From the NCBI GenBank assembly GCA_003156805.1, contig PMHV01000072.1, positions 9,788-62,810 on the forward strand: DNA of 53,023 bases, in the 5' to 3' direction. The stretch is from Acidobacteriaceae bacterium. GTDB lineage: Bacteria > Acidobacteriota > Terriglobia > Terriglobales > Acidobacteriaceae. Shown here in pieces: positions 32,496 to 39,164 of this stretch. Each line of letters begins with the position of its first letter. Positions within the stretch are counted from its first letter, which is position 1. Under the pieces are notes generated by a model. The model searched no databases, was not told where the DNA came from, and worked only from the letters and a program-made list of their open reading frames with translations. Both the position numbers and the translations under genes were made by a program.

Positions 32496-33035
32496 TTATG
32501 ATGCTTGCAGTTCGCTGGCTTCGGGAAAGCGCAGTTTGCACTTGGCCAGGGCTTCGGTGAGCAGTTCCTCAACCTTGTTTTCTTCGCAGTTGCGGGCCAT
32601 GGCCAGCTCGCTGACCAGCAGGTAGCGGGCGCGCTCCAGCATCTTCTTTTCGCGGAACGAAAGCGGCTTCACCTGATGGAGCGCAATCAAAGTCTTGAGC
32701 ACGTTAGCCACTTCCAGCAGAGACCCGGTACGCATGCGCTCGGAGTTCTCTTTGAAACGGTCTTTCCAGTCGCCGTTGCCGGGGTTTTCGGCAACCGAAA
32801 GAAAATCCACGATTTTCTGAATCTGCCCATTGCCCACCACCCGCCGCAAGCCTACGCTGCCCACGTTGTGGCACGGCACCATCACCTTCAGACTGCTGGC
32901 TTTGATGTTGAGCAGGTAGAACTTTTCCACAGTCGCGCCGATCGCGCGGCTGCTGATCTGTTCGATAACACCCACCCCGTGGTTGGGATACACCACCTTG
33001 TCGCCGATGTGGAAATTTAGATCAACACCATTCAT
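32496..33035 (-). CDS. carD: CarD-family transcription factor
   Basis: A 179-aa protein that binds RNA polymerase and stabilises open promoter complexes, important for rRNA transcription. The N-terminal RNAP-interacting domain reads 'FHIGDKVVYPNHGVGVIEQI'; the helical C-terminal domain has 'SLLEVANVLKTLIALHQVKPLSFREKKMLERARYLL'. The helix-capping WKDRFKENSERM segment is typical. ATG 33035 is preferred over the GTG two codons upstream. The 5' side faces ruvX across a 184-base divergent gap with no clear promoter. Confidence 0.9.
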   Translation of the reverse strand: MNGVDLNFHIGDKVVYPNHGVGVIEQISSRAIGATVEKFYLLNIKASSLKVMVPCHNVGSVGLRRVVGNGQIQKIVDFLSVAENPGNGDWKDRFKENSERMRTGSLLEVANVLKTLIALHQVKPLSFREKKMLERARYLLVSELAMARNCEENKVEELLTEALAKCKLRFPEASELQAS

Positions 33036-33219
33036 AAGCACCAGGCAGGAGTAAGGGTCAGTGGAGGAAACCTAATAAACAGTTCTAGTCGTAGTTTACT
33101 CCTTGGTCACGCCGAAAGCAAGATAAACCCGGTGTCCAGGCGGCTGGGTTCGCTGTAAGTGATTGTCATATAAGTTCTTAGCTGCTACACGATAGCTGCC
33201 CGTGAGCCTGGAGGTAGCC

Positions 33220-33816
33220 ATGCCGGGCTGGCCGAATATAATCCAAGACGTGACTTACGATCCGCCGACAGATCGGTTCAATAAAGATCGGTTCAATAAA
33301 GATCGCGTCCATCCGGGCGATGTGTCGACCGGCACCGCCGCCGACACCGCCGGCACCCGGGACCGCATTTCCCACTCTGGGAAAAAGCCCACCCCGGCAG
33401 CGGGTCGAATTCTTGGCCTTGATGTAGGCTCGCGGCGCATCGGCATGGCCGTTTCCGACCCCTTGGGCATTACGGCGCAGGGCCTCGAAACCCTGCAGCG
33501 GCGAAACAAGCGGCACGATCTCGGCGAGCTGGCGCGGGTAATCGCGGACTATAAGATCCGCGAGATCGTGGTCGGCCTGCCCCTGCGCATGAGCGGAGCC
33601 GAGGGCACGCAAGCCGAAAAGATGCAGGTCTTCGCCGAAGATCTACGCAAGCGCTTCCGCCTGCCGGTTCATTTATGGGACGAGCGGCTAACCTCGGCGG
33701 AAGCCAATCGGCTGCTGCGCGAAACGGAACTGTCGATTGAAAAGCGCGGCAAAGCCGTAGACCGCATGGCCGCCATGCTGATCCTGCAAAGCTGGATGGA
33801 GCGGACAAAAATCTGA
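33220..33816 (+). CDS. ruvX: Putative pre-16S rRNA nuclease (YqgF/RuvX) with N-terminal extension
   Basis: A 198-aa RNase H-fold protein. The YqgF domain starts near residue 62: GRILGLDVGSRRIGMAVSD carries the first catalytic Asp, 'REIVVGLPLRMSG' follows, and 'LWDERLTSAEA' and 'VDRMAAMLIL' supply the other acidic residues. It trims 16S rRNA ends; earlier it was called a Holliday resolvase. The normal length is about 140 aa. The 60-residue extension includes DRFNKDRFNKDR, encoded by a 15-bp tandem repeat (33271-33300). GGAGG supports ATG 33220, so the extension is probably translated. The TGA stop falls inside a heptamer array. Confidence 0.88.
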   Translation: MPGWPNIIQDVTYDPPTDRFNKDRFNKDRVHPGDVSTGTAADTAGTRDRISHSGKKPTPAAGRILGLDVGSRRIGMAVSDPLGITAQGLETLQRRNKRHDLGELARVIADYKIREIVVGLPLRMSGAEGTQAEKMQVFAEDLRKRFRLPVHLWDERLTSAEANRLLRETELSIEKRGKAVDRMAAMLILQSWMERTKI

Positions 33817-33861
33817 CCTCAGACCTCAGACCTCAGACCTCAGACCTCGGATCTCAGACTT
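33813..33861 (+). repeat. 7-bp array (CAGACCT) at the ruvX stop codon, left arm of an inverted pair
   Basis: Seven 7-mers of the form CAGACCT fill 33813-33861; the first contains the ruvX TGA (33814-33816). On the opposite strand the unit is AGGTCTG, the same as the array at 34359-34400. The two arrays are inverted relative to each other and bracket the four-helix-bundle gene. Confidence 0.88.
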
Positions 33862-33962
33862 CGACCTTTTGACCCTCCTTCCACAGAAAAGTTGTTCCGG
33901 TGTGACGCCCGCACTTGCATCGGCCTGGCGAATTTGCGCAATCTCCCGAGCGAGGTGAGTTC

Positions 33963-34394
33963 ATGTCTGCGTCCTACAAAGATCTGAGAGTTTGGCAGAA
34001 TGCCATGGATTTGGTCGTCAGTGTGTACGGCGAAACCCAGAGTTTCCCGAAAGAAGAACTCTACGGGTTGACCAGCCAAATGCGTAGAGCCGCCGTCTCG
34101 ATTCCAAGTAACATCGCAGAGGGAAAAGGACGCTCTACGGATCGTGACCGTTCTCTGTTCTTCTGCCACGCTAGGGGATCACTTCTCGAACTGGAAACTC
34201 AGGTTCTGATCGCCCAACGATTGAAGTATCTGAATCCGCCACGAGCAGAAGCGTTGATTGAAGCTTCAACCGAGCTGGGCCGGATGGCTCAACTCCCTAA
34301 TCCAGTCCGTCAGAAGCCCGGCACCACCACCCGCTCGGTAGCGTCAGATGAAAGCCTGAGGTCTGAGGTCCGAGGTCTGAGGTCTGAGGTCTGA
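33963..34394 (+). CDS. Four-helix-bundle protein (S23 / 23S rRNA intervening-sequence type)
   Basis: A 143-aa protein. 'YKDLRVWQNAMDLVVSVYGETQSFPKEELYGLTSQMRRAAVSIPSNIAEGKGR' is the clear signature of the S23 ribosomal/IVS-encoded family, also related to Avd accessory proteins of diversity-generating retroelements. The family forms pentameric helical barrels; its role outside Avd is unknown. GCGAGGTGAG precedes ATG 33963. The last 15 codons (SLRSEVRGLRSEV) and the TGA are read from a heptamer array. It lies between ruvX and mltG, which are usually adjacent or co-transcribed, so it looks like an insertion bounded by inverted arrays. Confidence 0.88.
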   Translation: MSASYKDLRVWQNAMDLVVSVYGETQSFPKEELYGLTSQMRRAAVSIPSNIAEGKGRSTDRDRSLFFCHARGSLLELETQVLIAQRLKYLNPPRAEALIEASTELGRMAQLPNPVRQKPGTTTRSVASDESLRSEVRGLRSEV

Positions 34395-34400
34395 GGCCCG
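34359..34400 (+). repeat. 7-bp array (AGGTCTG), right arm of the inverted pair
   Basis: Six 7-mers of the form AGGTCTG run from 34359 to 34400. They encode the C-terminal RSEV-type residues and stop codon of the four-helix-bundle gene and end 3 bases before the mltG stop codon. The unit is the reverse complement of that at 33813-33861. Confidence 0.88.
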
Positions 34401-34403
34401 CCT

Positions 34404-35384
34404 TTACCGTCCGCTCATAGCCTCCCGGTACGCAGCAACATTCTTATTGTGTTCCTCAATTGTGCTGGCGAAGCGGTGCCGGCCGTGGGCGTCGGCGACG
34501 AAGTAATAGTAGTCGGTCTGCGCCGGGTGCAGGGCCGCTTCCAGCGCGCTCTTACCCGGGTTGCCAATCGGGCCGGGCGGAAGTCCAGCATATCGATAAG
34601 TGTTATAAGGCGAGTGGAATTGCATATCCGCGTGGTGCAACGCTCCAGAATATGTTCCGGCGAGAAGTTCGGCATAGATGACGCTGGGATCGGCGTCGAG
34701 CGCAATATTCTTCGCCAGCCGGTTCCAGTAGACGCTGGCCACCAGCGGGCGCTCCTCAGCGACGGCGGTTTCTTTTTCGACAATCGAAGCCACAATGACG
34801 GTGCGCTCCATATCGGTGGTGAGTTCGATCTGGCGCGCAACCTGCCGAAATTCCTTGACCATCGCCGCCGCCAGCTCGTGCATGTTCTGCATTCGGCTGA
34901 ATTCGTAGGTGTCGGGGAAAAGATAGCCCTCCAAGGAATGCGCGCTCGGAGCCAGATCGGCGATGAGAACCGTATCGTTTTGCGCGACCCTCAGAAAATC
35001 TTCCGCGGATCCAAGTCCGGCAGCCTCGACCAGGCGGGCAATATCAAACATCGTCGAACCTTCGGGCACAACCATCGTGCGGAAATAAACATCGCCGCGC
35101 CCCAGGCGTTTCTGGATGTCGAGGATGTTGGCCGGCTTCTCGAAAAGATATTCGCCCGCTTGCAAGGGACGCTCGTGATGAAGGTAGTGCCAGAAGACGA
35201 ACGCGTCTTCGCTGCGGATGACTCCAGCGCTCCGGAGTTCACGAGCGATGCGGCGCGTGGAATATCCCGGATGCAGCAGGACGAAAGTCTGCGCCGCAGG
35301 CTCAACCGGCGCGAGCAGCGTCCAGGCCAGCCAACCGCCTGCGGCCGCTGCCGCAACCACGACGAGAAAAAAGATTCTGCGCAT
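34404..35384 (-). CDS. mltG: Endolytic murein transglycosylase MltG
   Basis: A 326-aa inner-membrane enzyme that cuts nascent peptidoglycan and sets glycan-strand length. One N-terminal membrane anchor (FFLVVVAAAAAGGWLAW), a LysM-like subdomain (about 32-115, 'HPGYSTRRIARELRSAGVIRS'), then the YceG catalytic domain with the catalytic Glu in VIVASIVEKETA, 'ASVYWNRL', 'LALDADPSVIYA'-like sequence and 'NTYRYAGLPPGPIGNPG'. Length and order are normal. It is convergent with the four-helix-bundle gene, separated only by the end of the heptamer array. Confidence 0.93.
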   Translation of the reverse strand: MRRIFFLVVVAAAAAGGWLAWTLLAPVEPAAQTFVLLHPGYSTRRIARELRSAGVIRSEDAFVFWHYLHHERPLQAGEYLFEKPANILDIQKRLGRGDVYFRTMVVPEGSTMFDIARLVEAAGLGSAEDFLRVAQNDTVLIADLAPSAHSLEGYLFPDTYEFSRMQNMHELAAAMVKEFRQVARQIELTTDMERTVIVASIVEKETAVAEERPLVASVYWNRLAKNIALDADPSVIYAELLAGTYSGALHHADMQFHSPYNTYRYAGLPPGPIGNPGKSALEAALHPAQTDYYYFVADAHGRHRFASTIEEHNKNVAAYREAMSGR

Positions 35385-35426
35385 GACGGAAATAGTTTAG
35401 ATGATGAAATATAAAAGGCGCGCCTG

Positions 35427-35472
35427 ACTTTGGTAAGCCTCACTTTGGTAAGCCTCGACTTGGTAAGACCCG
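35427..35472 (+). repeat. 15-bp tandem repeat ACTTTGGTAAGCCTC
   Basis: Two perfect 15-bp units (35427 and 35442) and a degraded third (35458-35472) lie 43 bases upstream of the mltG start on the opposite side. They form part of the 447-bp gap 35385-35831, which also holds the MITE-like element and no supported gene. Confidence 0.75.
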
Positions 35473-35539
35473 CCTTTGTCGCGCTCCATGCCGCACGCAC
35501 CCGCAGCCGATGCTGCATCCTCCCGGTTGCCGGAGTAGA

Positions 35540-35660
35540 GGCTCAATTTGAAAATCTTCAACGTTGCGCTTCCTTCGGCGTCATCCCGAAGTCCCGCGTT
35601 TTCACCAGCGGGACGAGGGATCTCGCGTGCGCACACAGCCGCCCCTTTTCAAACTGAGCC
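35540..35660 (+). repeat. MITE-like palindromic element, copy I
   Basis: A 121-bp element with 15-bp terminal inverted repeats GGCTCAATTTGAAAA (35540-35554) and TTTTCAAACTGAGCC (35646-35660), matching at 14 of 15. Inside is the core GGCGTCATCCCGAA and a 7-bp stem GTCCCGC (35591-35597) / GCGGGAC (35608-35614). No transposase or clear target duplication is visible. It resembles the widespread GTCATTCCGA...GAGGAATCT class of bacterial intergenic palindromes; the family name is not known to me. Confidence 0.7.
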
Positions 35661-35831
35661 ACTACCGCTGCCGGATTCGGTTTGACTGCCGCCCAGAGTG
35701 GTCTGACCACCGAAATTAAGGATTCTCCAACTCGGGGATCGAGCCTTTGCTGTGCTGCATTCTTGCATCCTTCTTCGGCGCGATATACTCAAACCATAGG
35801 GATCATTCATAGGAATCATTTGAATCATTCA

Positions 35832-36761
35832 ATGAGACGTAGTTCGCTTCTTGGAATTTTGACTTTGTTTCCGTTGGTTCTGGCGACGTCGGGGTGTGTT
35901 TTCCGCACGCGGCCGGTTGAGGAAACCTATTCCAAGGCGCCTCTGGTACAGTCGTCCCAGCAGGGACTGATCGATGCCATCGATAAGCAGGCCGACACGA
36001 TTCGCTCCCTGCAGGCCACGGTGGATATCGACACTTCCGCCGGCGGCGCGAAAAAGGGCCATGTCACCGACTACAAAGAGATTCGTGGCTACGTGCTGGC
36101 GCGCAAGCCGTCGATGCTGCGTATGATCGGGCTGATGCCCATCGTCCGCACCACCGCGTTCGACATGGTGAGCAACGGTCAGGATTTCCGGTTGTCGATT
36201 CCTCCCAAGAACCGCTTCGTGGTGGGCAGCAATGCGGTAGGGTCGCCCAACGCCGACCAGCCGATGGAAAACATCCGGCCGCAGGATATCTACGACGCGC
36301 TGCTCATCCGCCGCGTCGACCCTAAGTCCGAGATCGCCGTGCTGGAGAACGGTTACGAGATTCTCCACGACAGCAAGGGGCATCGGGTGCTGCAGGAGGA
36401 TTACGAATTGGTGGTAATTCGCAAGAGCGGAAACGATTGGAAGATCTCGCGCCGCATCGTTTTCAGCCGCACCGACCTGCACCCCGCGCGGCAGTACATC
36501 TACGACGATCAAGGCGACCTGACCACCGACGCGCGCTATGCCGATTACAAGGACTACGACGGTGTCGGCTATCCTTCACGAATCGAAATCGCGCGGCCCG
36601 CGGAAGAATACGACATCAAGATGAATGTGTTGAAACTGGAGATCAACAAGCCGCTGAAAGATGAGCAGTTTGTGCTGGAGCAGCCGCCCGGAGCCGTGAT
36701 GGTCGATTTGAACCGGCCGCAATCGAGTTCGTCTGCGCCGGCCACTCCGCCCGGCCGCTAG
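35832..36761 (+). CDS. Outer-membrane-type lipoprotein of unknown function
   Basis: A 309-aa lipoprotein. The signal peptide ends in a lipobox LATSGC, and residue 2 after Cys is Val, so outer-membrane sorting is expected under Lol rules. The mature part has alternating beta strands ('HVTDYKEIRGYVLARKPSMLRMIGLMPIV', 'FDMVSNGQDFRLSIPPKNRFVVGS') as in the LolA/LolB-like DUF4292 fold. The Ser/Pro-rich tail may be disordered. ATG 35832 is preferred; 50 codons upstream in frame have no signal character. It lies 68 bases before a FtsX-type permease gene, suggesting a shared envelope-transport role. Confidence 0.78.
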   Translation: MRRSSLLGILTLFPLVLATSGCVFRTRPVEETYSKAPLVQSSQQGLIDAIDKQADTIRSLQATVDIDTSAGGAKKGHVTDYKEIRGYVLARKPSMLRMIGLMPIVRTTAFDMVSNGQDFRLSIPPKNRFVVGSNAVGSPNADQPMENIRPQDIYDALLIRRVDPKSEIAVLENGYEILHDSKGHRVLQEDYELVVIRKSGNDWKISRRIVFSRTDLHPARQYIYDDQGDLTTDARYADYKDYDGVGYPSRIEIARPAEEYDIKMNVLKLEINKPLKDEQFVLEQPPGAVMVDLNRPQSSSSAPATPPGR

Positions 36762-36829
36762 ACCGGCACCCACCGTGCGCGCGGAGCGGTCGCATCATCG
36801 AGAAGCCTATAAACAAACTGTAGAAACCT

Positions 36830-37930
36830 ATGAACAAACTGGTAGTCGCCAATCTGGCGCAGCGGCCCATCCGGTCTCTGATCAGCATCAGCGCGGTGGC
36901 GCTGGAAGTCACCATGATTTTGCTGATCGTGTCTTTTTTTTACGGCTACCTGAACGGCTCCAAAGAAAGCCAGGTCGGCGTGGGCGCCGATCTGATGGTG
37001 CAGCCGCCGGGCTCATCCGCCTTGGTGGGCGTGACGGGCGCGCCGATTCCAGCGAAGGTGGGCGGCATTCTGCGCAAGCTGCCGCATGTGCAGGCCGCCG
37101 CGCCGGTGATCTGGTGGCTCTCGCAAAAGCCTCTCGAGATTATCTACGGCATCGACCTCGCCAGTTACGACAGCATCCCTCCGCCATTCCGTTACCTCTC
37201 AGGCGGACCGTTTCAGCAACCCTATGACGTGATCGTCGACGATTTCTTTGCCGCCATGAACAAGAAAAAAGTTGGCGATTCGATCGAGATACTGAATCAC
37301 ACCTTCCGCATCTGCGGCATCGTGCCCCATGGCAAAGGCGGCCGCAAGTTTCTTCCCCTGGCTACCATGCAGGATTTGATTGGCGCCGAAAATCGGGTTT
37401 CAGTTTTCTACGTGAAGGTGGATGATCCCGCCAACGCCGATCTGGTGGTGGACGAAGTCAAGCAAGTCGCTGGCATGGAAAACTATGCCGTGCGTTCCAT
37501 GCAGGAATATCTTTCGATGATGACGGCCGACAATCTTCCCGGGTTTCAGACCGCGATCCGCGTCGTGATCGGCGTGGCCGTGATCATCGGCTTCCTGGTG
37601 ATCTTTCAATCGATGTACACGGCGGTGATGGAGCGCACGCGCGAGATTGGAATCTTGAAGTCGCTGGGCGCATCGAAGGCGTTCATCGTTAACGTGGTGC
37701 TGCGCGAGACGGCGCTGCTTGCCATCGTTGGAGTCGTCGCCGGAATCATCATCAGCGTGGTGACGCGCCGCGTGCTGATCTATGAACGGCCGGTGCTGCA
37801 TCTTTTCTGGAGCAGCGAGTGGGTTTTGCGGGCGACGCTGATCGCCATCACCGGCTCGCTGCTGGGGGCGCTCTACCCTGCCTACAAGGCCGCGCAGAAG
37901 GATCCGATCGACGCGCTGGCGTACGAGTAG
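36830..37930 (+). CDS. FtsX/MacB-type ABC permease
   Basis: A 366-aa permease. TM1 near residues 16-40, a large periplasmic MacB_PCD-like domain (about 45-235), then three helices of the FtsX domain ('VVIGVAVIIGFLVIFQSMYTAVMERTREIGILKSLGAS', 'AIVGVVAGIIISVV', 'ATLIAITGSLLGALYPAYKAAQKDPIDALAYE'). Members extrude lipoproteins, macrolides or lipids with a separate ATPase, which is not found next to it. The leader repeats the start region: a 21-bp unit CCTATAAACAAACTGTAG at 36806 is followed by the near-identical CCTATGAACAAACTGGTAG at 36827 that contains the ATG. The dispersed paired-dyad element follows 11 bases after the stop. Confidence 0.85.
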   Translation: MNKLVVANLAQRPIRSLISISAVALEVTMILLIVSFFYGYLNGSKESQVGVGADLMVQPPGSSALVGVTGAPIPAKVGGILRKLPHVQAAAPVIWWLSQKPLEIIYGIDLASYDSIPPPFRYLSGGPFQQPYDVIVDDFFAAMNKKKVGDSIEILNHTFRICGIVPHGKGGRKFLPLATMQDLIGAENRVSVFYVKVDDPANADLVVDEVKQVAGMENYAVRSMQEYLSMMTADNLPGFQTAIRVVIGVAVIIGFLVIFQSMYTAVMERTREIGILKSLGASKAFIVNVVLRETALLAIVGVVAGIIISVVTRRVLIYERPVLHLFWSSEWVLRATLIAITGSLLGALYPAYKAAQKDPIDALAYE

Positions 37931-37940
37931 GACTCGTCGC

Positions 37941-38141
37941 AATGTTCCCACGGGAACATTGTGCGCAAAGTGTTCCCATGGGAACATTTTGTGCTGGCGG
38001 AATGTATGTACACTTTCCGCCATAATTCTTGTAAGTGAAACGAACTATGGGAGTTAGGAGGGACTGCCCATATTTTAGCATGGAACGCTCAGATATGGGC
38101 ACTCTCCCATTCGGTTAGCCCATTTGGGTTATACGCAGCAG
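37941..38141 (+). repeat. Dispersed structured element, copy 3 (paired dyads plus alternative hairpins)
   Basis: This 201-bp copy matches 1613-1816. The dyads are perfect here: TGTTCCCACGGGAACA (37943-37958, one central mismatch) and TGTTCCCATGGGAACA (37971-37986), again 28 bases apart. AAGTGAAAC and ATGGGAGTTA follow. TGCCCATAT (38065-38073) can pair with ATATGGGCA (38093-38101) or, through CCCATA, with TATGGG (38046-38051), so two hairpins exclude each other. A 23-codon frame begins at the ATGGGAG but is not conserved in copy 1. It begins 10 bases after the permease stop. Confidence 0.78.
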
Positions 38142-38394
38142 CCCACCGGCCAGACTGGTGTTCAGTCTCATGACGCCCTTTACACATTGTCCCCGGGCAA
38201 ACCGCAAAGAATGTCTCGGGACTAGACAAAAAGACGCAAGGGTGGGGGCCGCCTCGGTCGTAATGGCCCAAAGGCGGGCAGTCGGCCCCTCCGGAAAACT
38301 CCCGTCCGCTTCTCGGCCGCTTTCCCGTTTTTCCGCTTCCATTCGCGCGTTCCGTATGGTAACAGGGATAAGCAGGCTGATGTGATTACAGCCC

Positions 38395-38425
38395 TTGCAA
38401 CCTGCACTAAACGTCGTGCTATAAT
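38395..38425 (+). promoter_or_regulatory. Candidate sigma-70 promoter of the histone-like gene
   Basis: TTGCAA (38395-38400) and a perfect TATAAT (38420-38425) are 19 bases apart, 122 bases before the start of the Lys-rich protein gene. The spacing is slightly long. It is the best consensus -10 in the 38142-38547 gap, which otherwise shows no gene. Confidence 0.5.
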
Positions 38426-38547
38426 CGCGCGCCGTTCCAGCACAAGTTTTGCGGTGGTCTTTTAATTACCCGTGCCCGGCGACCTGGCGTGCCGTTCCCG
38501 CACCAGGAAGCCAGCTAAGACGAGGCCAGCTAAGATCAGGAGGAGCA

Positions 38548-38946
38548 ATGACGTTCTACGACCCGACGCTTTACGGACGTGACGAAGAAGACGAGTTCGG
38601 CGACAGCGGCGCTTACAACGAGTCGCTGGAAGAGGACTTCGAAGAGGAAGAAGAGGAAGAAGAAACCGGAGTGCCCGAAGCGGCGACGAGCGGGGCCGCG
38701 ACGCCGCCTCCACCGCCTCCCGCGCCCAAGCCCGCGGCTCCCGCCGGCGGCGGGGGTGCGAAACCCAAACCCGCAAAGAAAGCGCCGCCCAAGAAGAAAG
38801 CGGCGCCGAAACCCGCTAAGAAAAAAGCTGCGAAAAAGCCGGCTAAGAAGGCCGCGAAACCGGCCAAGAAGAAAGCCGCCAAAAAACCGGCGAAAAAAGC
38901 TGCCAAGAAGCCGGCCGGCAAGAAGAAAACCAAGAAACGCCGTTAG
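38548..38946 (+). CDS. Histone H1-like Lys/Ala/Pro-rich protein with acidic N-terminus
   Basis: A 132-aa protein in three parts: a short head (MTFYDPTLYGRDEEDEFG), an acidic run (EEDFEEEEEEEE, about 28-39) with a Pro-rich linker (PPPPPPAPKP), and a basic tail of PAKKKAAKKPAKKAAK units to the end. The tail resembles the C-terminal domain of histone H1 and bacterial HC1/AlgP-like nucleoid proteins, so DNA binding is likely. The acidic head may mask or regulate it. AGGAGGAG precedes ATG 38548; an upstream in-frame extension is ignored. A strong terminator follows. Confidence 0.82.
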   Translation: MTFYDPTLYGRDEEDEFGDSGAYNESLEEDFEEEEEEEETGVPEAATSGAATPPPPPPAPKPAAPAGGGGAKPKPAKKAPPKKKAAPKPAKKKAAKKPAKKAAKPAKKKAAKKPAKKAAKKPAGKKKTKKRR

Positions 38947-39036
38947 GGCCAACGAGCCAGTGCAGATTGAAGACCCTGGGGAGCCGTTAGGGTTGAGCTA
39001 CTAACGGCCCTGACTTCTAGCGGCAAAAGCGGCAAG

Positions 39037-39069
39037 GAATCCCGCCCTGGCGAAGGGCGGGATTCTTTT
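39037..39069 (+). terminator. Rho-independent terminator after the histone-like gene
   Basis: A perfect 11-bp stem GAATCCCGCCC (39037-39047) / GGGCGGGATTC (39055-39065) with a 7-base loop is followed directly by TTTT. It lies 90 bases after the stop. Confidence 0.9.
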
Positions 39070-39164
39070 GCCTGATCCCGTCCGACTCAGACTGTGCCGA
39101 AGGAAGCGGTGAGAGCACTGTCCGGCCTGGCGCAACCTCTTGAATTTGTCGAAAGGCGCTTGCA

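Noticed and set aside
33915..34394. Earlier start for the four-helix-bundle gene
   Set aside because: The conserved domain begins right after ATG 33963, which has its own ribosome-binding site.
38360..38381. Sequence resembling the 23S rRNA stretch AGGGATAACAGGCTGAT
   Set aside because: Similarity is limited to about 16 bases with one extra base and no flanking rRNA; most likely chance.
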